This document shows, in pieces, positions 1-11,590 of a DNA stretch of 64,000 nt. Position numbers and translations under genes: made by a program. Numbering within the stretch: position 1 is the stretch's first letter; each line of letters starts with the position of its first letter. Source of the stretch: Yamagishiella unicocca (Eukaryota > Chlorophyta > Chlorophyceae > Chlamydomonadales > Volvocaceae); the NCBI GenBank assembly GCA_003116995.1, contig BDSL01000094.1:1-64000 (forward strand), given 5' to 3'. Below the pieces are notes generated by a model. That model saw only the letters and a list, made by a program, of their open reading frames with translations, had not been told where the DNA came from and did not search any database.

Positions 1-250
1 GGGTCGGTGTACATGACAGGGTGGGGTCGGTGTTACATGACAGGGTGGGGTCGGTGTTACAGGACAGAGTGGGGTCGGTGTTAGAGGACAGGGTGGGGTC
101 GGTGTTATGGGACAGGGTGGGGTCGGTGTTACAGGACAGGGTGGGTCGGTGTTACAGGACAGGGTGGGGTCGGTGTTACGGGACAGGGTGGGGTCGGTGT
201 TACAGGACAGGGTGGGGTCGGTGTTATGGGACAGGGTGGGGTCGGTGTTG
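1..250 (+). repeat. 24-bp minisatellite, unit A intron
   Basis: About ten imperfect copies of a 24-bp unit with core GGGGTCGGTGTTAC followed by rGGACAGGGT. The array is cut by the window start. The same array is at 20,078-20,868 and 25,609-25,851, each time between a TIR-like effector and a TPR exon, so here it is read as the intron of a unit whose effector exons lie left of the window. Because 24 is a multiple of three, open frames run through it; they are not taken as genes. Confidence 0.9.
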
Positions 251-1818
251 GGATCAGCGTCACAGGAAAGGGGCGGTCACAGGTGGCGCCGCGCTGTTCT
301 GCGGAGCTCTAGACCAGCGGTGCGACGGTCGTGATGGTAGAGGAAGGGGGACGCCTGGACGAGGTCATGGAGGTGTGCGACAATGCGCGGGCGGGCTTAG
401 GGTATGTAGGAGGGGGGGCCGGGGAGAGCGGGGGTGGTGAAGAGGGAGAGCGGGGAAAGAGGGAAGAAGAGGGGAGGGGCAGAGGGAGATGGGGGGAAGA
501 GGGAGAGCGGGGGGGGAGATAAGGGAGAGGGGGGGCAGCGGGGATGGAGAGGGTAGAGGGGTGGAGGGTCTCGAGGAAGACTCGTGAATGCCAGAAACAA
601 ACGTTTAGGTCAGACGTTTTAAGATGCATGTTAAAGAACTGGGTCGAGGATACGAAAGACGAAGGTCATATGTCGACCTGCGTCATAGGATTGCGGACGA
701 CGTGAGGAAGCCGGAAATAACCCGATGGGGGCGGGGCGCTGGGGCTGCTGGGTGCCGGGCGTGGCAGGGAGGTCCGGGGCTGCTGGCTGGCCCGACGAGG
801 TGTGGGCTCCGCCGCATTTCGTTGTGGGCGTGGAGTTGGGGTTCGACGCGCAGGGCCGGAGGGAAGATGCCGTCGTGGAGGGAGAAGACACGGGTGACGG
901 TATCGCCGACACGTTTTAAGGGGTGCTGGGGCGGAGTGAGGGTCAAGGTGACGCGGTGGTGGGGCTTCTTGTCGGGGTGACGGGGGTAGAGGGTGGTGGC
1001 GGCACGAGGGAAGGCCAGACGGGTTGGGGTTGGTCGGCGAAGGCGTGGGGATGGCGCGGCGACGAGGTGGAGATGGTGGGCGAGGGGGGGGGACAGGCGG
1101 AGGATGGGTGGGCGAGGGGGGGGCGGGCCGGGGCGGCGTTGGTGGCGGTGTGTGTTGGGCTGGGGGCGGGGGCGGCAGTGTGTGTTGGGGGGTTGGGGGA
1201 CGGGGTGGCGGTGTGTGTGGGTTGGGGGCGGGGGTGGCGGTGTGTGGGGGGTTGAGGGACGGGGGTGGCGGTGTGTGGGGGGGTTGGGGGACGGGAAAAA
1301 CTACCAGAACAGAGGCCCAACCCAGCGACGGAACTCACCTGGCCACGGCCCAGAGTGGGTGGGGAAGGCGGTCGACGCGAAACATGCGGGCGGGGGCACC
1401 AGGAGGCGTTAGGAACAACATCCATGTGCGGATCGGGTGGACAGGGATCAAAACAACGAAGAGGCCCCAGCGGCGCGGCGAAAGAGCGGCGGCAGGGAAG
1501 GGAGGGCCCGATATACGGGGAGACGGGTACGATGCGGTCTTGTACGGCGGTGTACGGCGGTGTACGGCGGACGCCTGCACGACGGAGGAAGGAAGTAAGA
1601 GAAATGGGGCGTGAAGATGCGGGGCAAGGGGGGCAAAGCTAGCGTGCGAGCAGACGGGAGGGGAGAGGGGGGGAGATGGGAGGGGCAAGGGGGGAGCGGG
1701 GGGGATGGGGGATTGCAGGAAACGGAAAGGTCAGGGTAGTGGATGTACACCGGACTGGTATCAAGATCACTTGCAACTTACCGCCAGCGGGCGCCTTCCC
1801 TTCCTCCCTCAACCCCAG
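251..1818 (+). other. Intron tail of unit A with dispersed repeats
   Basis: Non-coding stretch shared in order with 20,869-22,065 and 25,852-27,960: a conserved block after the minisatellite, purine-rich GAGGGAGAGCGGGG tracts, the dispersed hairpin element near 575-690, G-rich GGCGGTGTGTG repeats near 1,130-1,290, and a conserved pre-exon block from about 1,715. It ends in a pyrimidine-rich acceptor CAACCCCAG at 1,811-1,818. Open frames here have low-complexity Gly/Arg or Pro translations and are not supported as genes. Confidence 0.65.
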
Positions 1819-3630
1819 GTCTTTAATGAGTTGGACGTTAGCCGTGCTGAGGCCAGTGTGGAGAGCGACCGAGTCCGCATTCTGGACGACATCCGATCCG
1901 ACGTTGGCGACTTGAACCTCATGACCCACCGCCTCAAGGACGCCCTGGTCGCAGGAGCGGTGGCGCAGGTGCCGCCTGCGGAGTCCGAATGGACGGAGGA
2001 CGTGGGCCATGAGCTCGACATAGCTGCACGGCTCAGCGAACTGTATGGGCGGCTGGCTGAGGCGGAACCACTGTACAGGCAGGCACTGGAGGGCAGGCAG
2101 CAAGTGCTGGGTGCAGACCACCCATCCACACTCGCATCGGTCGGCAACCTGGCTGGCCTGTTCCAGGCTCAGGGCAAGCTGGCTGAGGCGGAACCACTGT
2201 GCAGGCGGGCACTGGAGGGCTACGAGCGAGTGCTGGGTGCAGACCACCCAGACACACTCACGTCGGTCAGCAACCTGGCTGGCCTGTTCGAGGATAAGGG
2301 CAAGCTGGCTAAGGCGGAACCACTGTACAGGCGGGCACTGGAGGGCTACGAGCGAGTGCTGGGTGCAGACCACCCATCCACACTTGGGTCGGTCAACAAC
2401 CTGGGCTACCTGTTCCAGGCTCAGGGCAAGCTGGCTGAGACGGAACCACTGTACAGGCGGGCACTGGAGGGCTACGAGCGAGTGCTGGGTGCAGACCACC
2501 CCTCCACACTCACATCGGTCAGCAACCTGGGCTACCTGTTCCAGGCTCAGGGCAAGCTGGCTGAGACGGAACCACTGTACAGGCGGGCACTGGAGGGCAG
2601 CGAGCGAGTGCTGGGTGCAGACCACCCAGAAACACTCACGTCGGTCAACCACCTGGGCTCCCTGTTCAAGGCTCAGGGCAAGCTGGCTGAGACGGAACCA
2701 CTGTTCAGGCGGACACTGGAGGGCAGGCAGCGAGTGCTGGGTGCAGACCACCCATCCACACTCAGGTCGGTCAACAACATGGCTGGCCTGTTCCAGGCTC
2801 AGGGCAAGCTGGCTGAGGCGGAACCACTGTGCAGGCGGGCACTGGAGGGCTACGAGCGAGTGCTGGGTGCAGACCACCCAGACACACTCGCATCGGTCGG
2901 CAACCTGGCTGCCCTGTTCCAGGCTCAGGGCAAGCTGGCTGAGGCGGAACCACTGTACAGGCGGGCACTGGAGGGCTACGAGCGAGTGCTGGGTGCAGAC
3001 CACCCAGACACACTCACGTCGGTCAGCGACTTGGGCTACCTGTTCTGGGCTCAGGGCAAGCTGGCTGAGGCGGAACCACTGTACAGGCGGGCGCTGGAGG
3101 GCAGGCAGCGAATGCTGGGTGCAGACCACCCAGACACACTCGCATTGGTCAACAACCTGGCTGGCCTGTTTGAGGTGCAGGGCAAGCTGGCTGAGGCGGA
3201 ACCACTGTTCAGGCGGGCACTGGAGGGCAGCGAGCGAGTGCTGGGTGCAGACCACCCATCCACACTCGTGTCGGTCAGCAATCTGGGCTACCTGTTCCAG
3301 GCTCAGGGCAAGCTGGCTGAGGCGGAACCACTGTACAGACGGGCGCTGGAGGGCAGGCAGCGAGTGCTGGGTGCAGACCACCCAGACACACTCGCATCGG
3401 TCAGCAACCTGGGCTACCTGTTCCAGGCTCAGGGCAAGCTGGCTGAGGCGGAACCACTGCTCAGGCGGGCGCTGGAGGGCAGGCAGCGAGTGCTGGGTGC
3501 AGACCACCCAGAAACACTCGCATCGGTCAGCAACCTGGCTGGCCTGTTCGAGGTGCAGGGCAAGCTGGCTGAGGCGGAACCACTGTTCAGGCGGGCACTG
3601 GAGGGCATTCTAAGACCTTCCCGGCCATAG
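1819..3630 (+). CDS. TIR-like/TPR family protein, 3' TPR exon (unit A)
   Basis: Last coding exon of a gene whose 5' exons are outside the window; it gives 603 residues and a stop. A linker of about 85 residues (starts VFNELDVSRA) is followed by 12 tandem 42-residue TPRs of kinesin-light-chain type, each with the core LGADHP and AEAEPLYRRALEG. TPRs of this class form superhelical protein-binding scaffolds. The acceptor at 1,818 and the first codons match exons at 22,066 and 27,961. Repeats are nearly identical at the DNA level, which implies recent homogenisation. The C-terminus is abrupt: the last repeat jumps to ILRPSRP and stop, whereas a relic at 30,710-30,840 suggests a longer ancestral tail. 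Calling it kinesin light chain would be misleading, because the family carries a TIR-like N-terminal domain elsewhere in this window. Confidence 0.75.
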   Translation, partial: VFNELDVSRAEASVESDRVRILDDIRSDVGDLNLMTHRLKDALVAGAVAQVPPAESEWTEDVGHELDIAARLSELYGRLAEAEPLYRQALEGRQQVLGADHPSTLASVGNLAGLFQAQGKLAEAEPLCRRALEGYERVLGADHPDTLTSVSNLAGLFEDKGKLAKAEPLYRRALEGYERVLGADHPSTLGSVNNLGYLFQAQGKLAETEPLYRRALEGYERVLGADHPSTLTSVSNLGYLFQAQGKLAETEPLYRRALEGSERVLGADHPETLTSVNHLGSLFKAQGKLAETEPLFRRTLEGRQRVLGADHPSTLRSVNNMAGLFQAQGKLAEAEPLCRRALEGYERVLGADHPDTLASVGNLAALFQAQGKLAEAEPLYRRALEGYERVLGADHPDTLTSVSDLGYLFWAQGKLAEAEPLYRRALEGRQRMLGADHPDTLALVNNLAGLFEVQGKLAEAEPLFRRALEGSERVLGADHPSTLVSVSNLGYLFQAQGKLAEAEPLYRRALEGRQRVLGADHPDTLASVSNLGYLFQAQGKLAEAEPLLRRALEGRQRVLGADHPETLASVSNLAGLFEVQGKLAEAEPLFRRALEGILRPSRP

Positions 3631-3836
3631 CAGCCCGCGGTGTGTGGGGGGTTTGGGGACGGTGGCCGCGGTGTGTGTGTGGGGGGTTGGGGGACGGGGG
3701 CGGCGGGGTGTGGGGGCGAATAGGAAGTTATGGAAGAGTAGAATGGAGAGGCGCCGGCGGGGGTATAAGCGGGGGGGCCGGCGGCGGGAGAGGGCGGTGA
3801 CAGCGGGAGAGGGGGGGGGGGCAGCGGCGGGAGGGT
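3631..3836. other. G-rich spacer after unit A
   Basis: Begins with the block CAGCCCGCGGTGTGTG that also follows the unit C stop, then G-rich GGCGGTGTGTGTGGGGGG repeats and purine tracts. No gene is supported. Confidence 0.5.
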
Positions 3837-3856
3837 TTTAGGGTTTTAACCCTAAC
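3837..3856. repeat. Short interstitial telomere-like motif, head to head
   Basis: The 20 bases TTTTAGGGTTTTAACCCTAA place one and a half volvocine-type telomere units (TTTTAGGG) against an inverted CCCTAA unit. It sits exactly where the sequence switches from G-rich on the left to a C-rich satellite on the right. It may be a relic of telomere joining or repair, or chance in a biased sequence; it is only 20 bases. Confidence 0.45.
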
Positions 3857-4530
3857 CCCCTCCCAACATTCCGGTCCCCCTCCTTCCCATTATCGCCCTC
3901 CCCCAACATTCCAATCCCCCTCCTGCCCATTATCGCCCCGTCCCAACATTCGGATCCCCCTCCTTCCATTGTCGCCCCCCCCCCCAACATTCCACGGGTT
4001 TCCCTCGAACCCCCCAACATTCCGATCTCCATCCTTCCCATTATCGCCCCCCCAACATTCCAATCCCCCTCCTGCCCTCTATCGCCCCCCCCCAATATTC
4101 CGATCCCCCTCCTTCCCATTATCGGCCCCCCCAACATTCCAATCCCCCTCCTTCCCATTATCGGCCCCCCCAACATTCCAATCCCCCTCCTGCCCTCCTT
4201 TTCCCCCCCCAACATTCCGATCCCCCTCCTTCCCATTATCGCCCCCAACATTCCAATCCCCCTCGTTCCCATTATCGCCCCCCCCAACATTCTAATCCCC
4301 TCCTGCCCTCCTTCCCCCCCCAACATTCCAATCCCCTCCTTCCCATTATCGCCCCCCCAAACATTCCAATCCCCCTCCTGCCCTCCTTTCCCCCCCAACA
4401 TTCCAATCCCCCTCCTTCCGTAATCCCATTATCGCCCCCAACATTCCGATCCCCCTCCTTCCCATTATCGCCCCCCCAACATTCCAATCCCCCTCCTTCC
4501 CATTATCGCCCCCCCCCCCAACATTGGGCG
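3857..4530. repeat. C-rich minisatellite of about 38 bp
   Basis: Roughly 17 degenerate copies of a unit with core AACATTCCAATCCCCCTCC followed by TTCCCATTATCGCCCCCCC. Single copies recur near 5,575-5,640 and 30,910-30,955, at the edge of the segmental duplicate, so the satellite was part of the duplicated tail. No coding function is supported. Confidence 0.85.
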
Positions 4531-5604
4531 TGCAGTCCTGCGCGTGTAGCAGCCCCCCTGTTGAGCGTGCAGTCCTGCGCGTGTAGCAGCCAAGCTGACC
4601 CCTGCCGTACTCGTACTCGCGATGAATCGACCGACGCCTCCTCTCACTGCACTTCCACATTCTCCGTTTTTCTGCTACGGCTTTCCTACACCCACGGACT
4701 CCGGGCACACACTAGGGCCCCCCACACTACGCCGCGATCTGGCTGCAGTGCCCGCTCGCTGCCACACTGCGGTGGTGCCAAGCCGGGTATCGCAGTGTCG
4801 TGGGGATCCGTCTCCCACGGACCGCACACTGCCCCCCTCCTGCATCCCAACCCATATACTCTCCCAACAGCCTTAACAGTTTTATGACTAATACGTCCCC
4901 ACACTTTCACAACCCATTCGCTCCTTTGCGCGTCCAGCCGTACTACCTCGCGCCGTACCCCGCCGGCCATATCTGGCGGACCGACTGTCAACTCCTTCTC
5001 TTTCACCGCGCCGCCTCAGACTCTTCGTTGTTTTGGCCCCTGTACCTCCGCTAAACTGTCTCCCGTCTGTCCTAACACTTCTCGTCATTACCCCTCACGC
5101 ATGCTTCACGATGACGGACGTCGCTAACTGCGTTCCGCTCTGGCCAGGTGGGTCCTCCGGCCGCGTTAGGCATTTAGGCTTTGTTGTCTTGTCCGTTTTG
5201 TTTTGCCGCTGTGCGCGTGCATTTGCGACCCTTGCTGTTACCGCGGTTTCCCAACCGGCACGGCGGCGCGGTTCAAGACACGGGACGGTCCAGGACGTTC
5301 GCTGCTGGCATCTCAAGCCGCTACGGTAACAACGGTCGGTATCCGGGCAGGGCGCCGGGCTACACCGCCACTCGCCTCGCCGCGCCCAATGCACGTCACC
5401 GCGCTTTTGCTTATTCTTTTTGTTTTCTTTTCTTTTACACAGCTCTGACAGCCGCCTCCACAGGTTTGCCGGTAGTCAGTTCCAGTGCTCCAGCATGCGC
5501 CCACACAATTGGTGTCCGACGACCATGCGCCAACTATCCTGTCCCGTTGCGTAATACGGTTTTTATACAACCCTCCAACATTCCAATCCCCCTCCTTCCC
5601 ATTA
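4531..5604. other. Unassigned region with dispersed repeat fragments
   Basis: Starts with a direct duplication of a ~27-bp unit (GCGTGCAGTCCTGCGCGTGT...) at about 4,526 and 4,565. Around 5,505-5,570 it contains a segment whose reverse complement lies at 39,037-39,103 inside a Raptor intron, so it is a dispersed repeat. Open frames here have no recognisable domain. Confidence 0.4.
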
Positions 5605-6845
5605 TCGCCCCCCCCCAACATTCCAAACCCCCTGCTGCCCTCCTTCACCCCTCAGGTCATGCGGCCTCTCTGACCCTCACCACCCGGCTGGACGTCCTAG
5701 CTGTGGCGGTGTACGGCGTGTACCATATGTTGTACAGCGCGGGTGTTGTACACGACGCACTTGTGTGAAGTACGTTGGGAGCGGCAGTGGGAGCGGAGGG
5801 GATGAGGCTTGGCTGGGGTTAGGTCAGGCCAGGCGGCTGGGACTGGTTTGCCTGGGTGATCTGATGCAGGAAGACGTCTGCATCGTGGTACGTAGGTCGC
5901 AGTGGAGGTTGTGGCTGCTGCTAGGACGGCGCCTCGAGTGAAGATGGCGGTACCATGGGACGAGGGTGTGGGCGGCAGCAGCGATGCATGTCGCCACGGA
6001 GAGCTCTTGGTGTGGTGTGGTTAGAGCGGTTGGCCGCGTCAGGTGTGGACCGAAGCAGAGGTCAGGAAGCAAGAGGAAGGTAGGAATCCATGCATGTGTG
6101 CCCTGCCTGCGAATCAGCAAGCAGCACGAACTGTGACGACCGGGTCATAAGCAGGAGTGTTGTGTGCGCGGTGGATCTACCCGGTCGATACATTATGTAG
6201 TAGTGTGGTGCAGCTATGTGCGAAACCACGTGGACCTGGCTGCCATCAAGGCAGTGGAGGCAGAGCAGCAGAGTGTGGGGCGGCTTGTGGCACAGCACGC
6301 CGGCAAGCCTGTCAAGTAGGTTGCCGGCCAGTGAGGAACCATGTGAGCCCGGACCGAGGCAGTCCGCGACTGTCTGGAATCATTCCCACTGTTGTGTGCC
6401 CTCGGTGGGTCGTGTCCCGTGGGTCACTGAAATGTAAGCGTGCACCGATAGGGAGCACCGATAGTTAGGAGTCACCTGCTGGGAGGTGGTTAAGCTCTGT
6501 CTGCATGTTGCACGAGTTAGGCGACCGGACCCACCATGGCCCGGCCTGGTTGAATCATCCGGGCCTTTAGACCTGGCTGCTGGAGGCTATTAAAGAATCT
6601 ACTACATACACCACCTCCCAACCATACAGACGATGGTATTTCAGGCGTACATCGAATAGCGCGACTGCTAGGCCTACACGACTTGGGGTACGGGTTGCTT
6701 GACCAGCACGATGGTTATATGTTGGGGGAATACAGTAAAACCCGCGGCCTTACTCAGGCTTGGTGTACCGCACGAGTACAGGCCTACCAGTTAGGGCAGC
6801 AAGGAGCAGAGGGGCAAAACTGACTCGGCGAGGGTGGGTGGGCCG
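5605..6845. repeat. Segmental duplicate, copy A (matches 30,908-32,418)
   Basis: Near-identical to 30,908-32,418 over about 1.2 kb, with a few small indels. Copy A lacks 275 bases present in the other copy at 31,937-32,211, with a junction at 6,635/6,636. The last ~210 bases encode a degraded fragment like the gag-like frame of the DIRS-type element found downstream of unit C (peptide core GYGLLDQHD). A tRNA-related fragment is visible near 6,355-6,400. Similarity stops abruptly near 6,845. The duplication suggests that the whole gene unit plus its tail was copied. Confidence 0.8.
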
Positions 6846-8558
6846 GACGGGGGAGGAGGGGCCGGGCGGGATGGGTGGGTTTGCGGGTGAAGCTGGAGGG
6901 GGGCCGGGCAGGCGGGTTAGGCGGCGGCGGCAGGAGCAGGCGCCTGCTGCCTGGCGGCGCTGTGCTACACGACTGGATCCACACTCACAAAAGGAGGCCA
7001 ACCGCCTCCAGGAGGGGCTGGCTGGGCTTTGGCCTGCTGGGTGGCGGTGATGCTGACGTGGCAGCCTGGGTGGTGCTTCTCGCACCTCGCGTGTGTGTCA
7101 GGGGCACCGGTGGTAGGGGCACCGATGGTTGACGAGTGGTCGTGTTAATGATTGGCACCGCCTTAACAGACGGCACCTTGTGCACTGTGTTCACTCCATG
7201 TAGCTCCACTGGGTGAAGAGGGGTGAAGCTCTTACCGTGCACGCATGGTGCCGGCAATAGCACGCTGTTCCCTCCCAGGCGGAGCTCCCTGTCTCTAGCT
7301 GCGGTGCTCACGACTCGTGCAGCCACTCTAGGCGTCCTCTGGCCCTCCCTCCCTGCCGGCCGATATGTTTGGATGCGTAACGTGACTTGACTCATGACGT
7401 GGCTCACTCTGGGCGGTTTAAAGTCCTCGCAGGTTGCGGTCCTAGTCCTTAGTTGATGCGGCCCTAGGAGGCGCGTGGAACTGGCAGAACTGTGAGGGGT
7501 CCTACCCGCTTCGAGAGCGGTAGCGACCAGCCCTGGTAAGACACCACGCCCGCTGGGTTTCTGGAGGGAAGATTAGTGCGCTAAACATACGCTTTGTAGC
7601 TCGTTTTCCCCCCTCCTACTAACATCTTCGCAGAAAAAAATAGTCGAAATCGATACGCTACGGCTCTGGGTACCTTCACTAAACATGTTGGGCGTTGGTC
7701 AGGCGAGGGCAGCAGCTGTCTGATCGTATCCGGGGACATGATCTGGACCACGATACTGCTTTTTGATGACAGACTGTTCGGGCGGGCAATACTGCAAGGC
7801 CCGGCCAGGGAGCCGCCGGATAAGCATTGGCTCTTGCGGGTGTAGTTCAAGGGTGACAGCAGGGAAAGAGAGGAGAGGCGTGGCGGTGCGGTGACGTGAA
7901 GTGCAGGGGAAATGGTGGAAAGGGTGAGCTAAGCTTGCTGACGCGCAAATGTAGGACGGCGATCCGGAAACTGATTCGCGTCGCGTGGTTAGGATGGGGA
8001 AGGGAAAGGGGTGGGGGTGCGGTCAAGGGTTGGGAAAGGGTTCAGGTGCTCTCAGGGGGCATCCGCGATGTGCCAGCTAACGCATGTGGCGGACCGGATC
8101 AAAGCGTTTCGCGCGTGCTTTTAAGAGTTTGTCAGCGGGCGGGGAGATGTGAGCATGTGACTGCGTGTGTCGGCATCATCAGGAAAACGTTTTGGCTGGA
8201 AGGAAAGGATGCGGGGCTGCCGGGCTGCCTCATCCAATATGAATTGCCAGCAAGCATCATTAAAGAGTGCTCCATTACATTATTTCGATGAAAACGGTTG
8301 GGTTCTCGAAGCTAGCTGTTGTTGCCAAATAGGCACCGGTTGCGCAGCATACGATAACAAATAGGAGGCACTCACCCGAATTATCGAGGAGGTTCAGTCA
8401 TCAACTGCAGTTCAAAATGCAACTGGGGGATGCTTCGCGCGTCCTACGGTGGACGACACGCGTCCGTCGGGATCGAGCCGCAGCAGATGCCCGGTCAACT
8501 GCGGCGATTACTTGCAGTTATGTTAGCCGGCTGATGGGTCGATTGAGCGCGTCGTTGC
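6846..8558. other. Unassigned region before the CPSF-A-like relic
   Basis: No recognisable gene. Open frames such as 7,581-7,850 on the minus strand (89 codons) show no domain I know. Near 8,400-8,558 the sequence leads into a putative acceptor GCTTGCAG just before the first CPSF-A-like block, so 5' exons of that gene could lie here unrecognised. Confidence 0.3.
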
Positions 8559-10254
8559 TTGCAGCAAACCTTCCACTTGTTCGAGCGCGTCGAGCACATG
8601 GACCTGGTGCCGTCGTCGCTGCGCCTCTTCGGACCAGACAGCACAGACGCATTCCTTGTATTCATTGATGACGGACGCTGCGCCTTGTTCACGCTGATAC
8701 CGCAATCCCGGCAAGCGCGGCTTCCGGCGGGGCCATCGATGCCGTCATCGCCGGACAGATTCCTGCTCGTCGAGGTCGCTTACCTCAGGCTGCCGCTGCC
8801 TCACATGCGAGACGGCCTGCTGCCCAAGCGGCTTCAGGGCGTCTGCAGCAGCGGTGTGGCGCCGGTCTCCCGGCGCTTGTCAGCGACCAGCGGCGCCCGC
8901 GGCGTGGTGGTGGTGGCCGCCCACGTGGGCCTGCTGCACGTGGTGACGCTGCACACATCAGCCGCCAGCTCAGGCGAGGGATCCGCCGCTTCTGCCGGCG
9001 GCGGCAGCAGCTCAAGCTGCGGCAGCCGCTGCTGGTGTGCGTGGCGGTGCAGATCTCCGACATGCCCATCTACGGCCTACCACAAGGTGCGCCATGCGCC
9101 CCTAATCAAGCCCCACCAACATCACCACTCCACCACACTGACCGTTGCAAGAGTTACTGCGCTAGTTAGCTCGTCGAACACATGGGCCCCCATCACTGCA
9201 GCACGCACCATGGGCGGGGGCGGGCGGGGTAATTGTTGGGAGATGTGGCGCTCTGTGCCCAACACCCGCGGCGGCGGCAACAACTCCTTTTGGCGCCGCC
9301 TCCTCATCTTCTCCCGTACACGGCAGGCTCGGACCCGCTGTACGTCATGCAGCACATGACTCACGTGCAGTCCATGTGCCGGCGGATCGCGACGCGTACG
9401 AGCAGCCGCTGCTGGCGGTGCTGCACAAGCCGGAAGGTGTGGGGGGAGGGAGTTTATTTGATGGCCCCGGGGGGGGCCGGAGGAGGGCGGCTCTGTTGCG
9501 GTGCCCGCCTGCGGGGAGGGGAGGGGGCCGGCCGAGTAGTACACGGTCGCCAGGGTTCGGCGCAGGCGCTGCAAAAGCGCGAGTGTGTTTTTGCGAACCG
9601 GCTGCGACCTGGGACCCCCCCGGGACGTCCTGTCTGCTGCGGCCGAAATGCGAAAGGAGGTCCAACAGGTGGGATGGACGCCAGCGGACCACGTGTTTCG
9701 TTGCCGTACGGTTTGCCGTACCTTCCCTGCACCACGAGCCGCGGTCGTGTCTCCCTCCCCTCCCCTCCCTTCCGATCCTTCGTTTCGCCGTGCCAACTGG
9801 CAGCCTTGGCCCAGTCCAACCGCTTGTCGTACAGAGTACTGCAAGCAGATGCTGAAGGAAAATGCCACGGTGCACGATCCCGCCCCGGCCCCCCTACACC
9901 GCGGCCCCCCCCCCTGCCCCTCCCCCAGGTCCTCTCAGTGCCGCCGACACGTCCGCCGCCCTTCGCCGCCGCCCCGCCCTCTGCGGCGCTGCTGCACTGG
10001 CCGCTGGCTGAGGTGGCCGCCATCAAGAGCCTGGCGCCAGTCACGGAGTGACGGTGGTGCCGGACTCGTCGGGTGAGAGGGGGCCGGGAGGGGGGGGGGA
10101 GGGATCAAGGGGCCGGTGTGGGTGGGTGGGTGGGTGCGGGTAAGAGATGAAACCCGTGGACTCGGCATAGTAAATCGGTTGACGTGACAGGGGGGCAGGG
10201 GGACCTATCGGGAGGTGTGTTTAGGGGACGCGTTTGAGGAATGAGGACCATTAC

Positions 10255-10318
10255 CCAAATACCTTCACCCCTCATACCTTCACCCTTCATACCTTTACCC
10301 CTCATACCTTCACCCGGC
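10255..10318 (+). repeat. 15-bp tandem repeat
   Basis: Four copies of ATACCTTCACCCCTC with single-base differences, inside the CPSF-A-like relic. Confidence 0.8.
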
Positions 10319-10385
10319 TAGCTTCCCAACACGGCCCGCACCACACGCCCCTGATGTTCCCTCTCAGGGGCGGACGACCCGTGGG

Positions 10386-10708
10386 TCGTCATCATGTCGT
10401 ACATGGCGGAGGGGCCGCAAGTGCCTGTGGGTCATCATCATGTCGTACATGGCGGAGGGGCCGCAAGTGCCTGTGGGTCATCATCATGTCGTACATGGCG
10501 GAGGGGCCGCAAGTGCCTGTGGGTCATCATCATGTCGTACATGGCGGAGGGGCCGCAAGTGCCTGTGGGTCATCATCATGTCGTACATGGCGGAGGGGCC
10601 GCAAGTGCCTGTGGGTCATCATCATGTCGTACATGGCAGATGGGCCGCAAGTGCCTGTGGGTCGTCATCATGTCGTACATGGCGGAGGCGCCGCAAGTGC
10701 ATAGTGTT
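10386..10708 (+). repeat. 46-bp tandem repeat, seven copies
   Basis: About seven nearly identical 46-bp units beginning GTGGGTCATCATCATGTCGT. Because 46 is not a multiple of three, the frame rotates with each copy, and three overlapping open frames (SYMAEGPQV-type peptides) result. This argues against the array being translated as part of the surrounding gene, although one unit may once have been coding. Confidence 0.9.
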
Positions 10709-11084
10709 CGTCCATAGTGGCGTACTGCAGCTAGAGGGGGACCGGGGCAACACCGGAGGCGGGGCGAGGGTGGCCGTTCGAACCTTCAGCCTTCCCACTT
10801 GTGCCCTTGGGACCCCAGCCCTCGACGCCAGCTGACACTCGAAGCTGCGCTGCGCGGTCCCCGACCTCACCCCCCCCCCACCGCGCAGGACGGCTGCCGC
10901 ATGTTTGCATTGCGACTGGGTGGCTCCGAAACCAGCACCTCCGACCCACCAGGGGGCAGGGGGGCCCCGCCCCGGCCTGCAGGACGGACCTCCTGTCGGT
11001 GGCTAGCCAGGGGGGGGGACTTCTGCCAGGTGCGCGTCGGGTTTGATACGGAGGGAGGGGGGTGAGGTGGGGTGAGGTGGGGGG

Positions 11085-11590
11085 GAGTTCGGGGAAGACC
11101 CGTGGATGCCCGAAAAAAACGTTTAGGACAGACGTTTTGAGATGCATGCTGGAGAACTGGGTTGGGGATACTAAAGCCGAAGGTCGTAATATGACCTTTG
11201 GCGGCTAAGCTATAGCGGCTACGGCGAAACGAAAGGAAGCGAGGACCCCGCGCGACGCTCGGAAACGTTTCGCAGAACCGGTTCTGGGCGCTAGCAGGAG
11301 AACTGGGGGAGTTGGTGATCTATGGGAGAGCGGACATCGCGGTCCGGTCCTAGTCCCGGTCCCGCCCCGCCCGAATACCGCCCGAATACCGACCAGATGG
11401 TGGCGGACGTCGTGAGGCAGCCGGTCATTACCAGAGAAAGTCCGCTGTCGTCCAGGGTAGGAGGCCGAAGCCGCGCCGCGCCGCCATGGGGGACGCGAAA
11501 GCCTAGACGCAGGTCCCGACGCCCGCAGACAAGAGTGCAAGGACTAGCAAAAAACTACCAGAACAGAGGACCAGCCCCGCTACCACATGT
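11085..11590 (+). repeat. Dispersed hairpin element, long copy
   Basis: Starts with the dispersed block GGGGAAGACCCGTGGATGCC, then the imperfect palindrome AAAACG...ACGTTTT, then a hairpin at 11,175-11,204 with arms CCGAAGGTC and GACCTTTGG. The following ~380 bases also match the unit C copy (26,545-26,890), including the stretch CGTTAGCAGGAGAACTGGGG or close variant. Other copies: 575-740, 21,460-21,580, 26,410-26,890, 42,510-42,690, and shorter pieces at 43,110-43,160 and, inverted, 44,150-44,220. It behaves like a non-autonomous transposable element. Confidence 0.7.

Noticed and set aside
1639..3507. 622-codon minus-strand open frame opposite the unit A TPR exon (also 27,919-29,397 and 22,024-22,620)
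   Set aside because: The 126-bp repeat period keeps one antisense frame open. The peptide is a simple 42-residue repeat rich in Cys, Gln and Leu, and the sense strand has the splice sites and the family match.
1819..3630. Kinesin light chain
   Set aside because: The TPR class is the same, but there is no kinesin-binding coiled coil, and the homologous genes here start with a TIR-like domain.
3857..4530. CRISPR-like array
   Set aside because: Adjacent degenerate units with no unique spacers, in a eukaryotic nuclear context.
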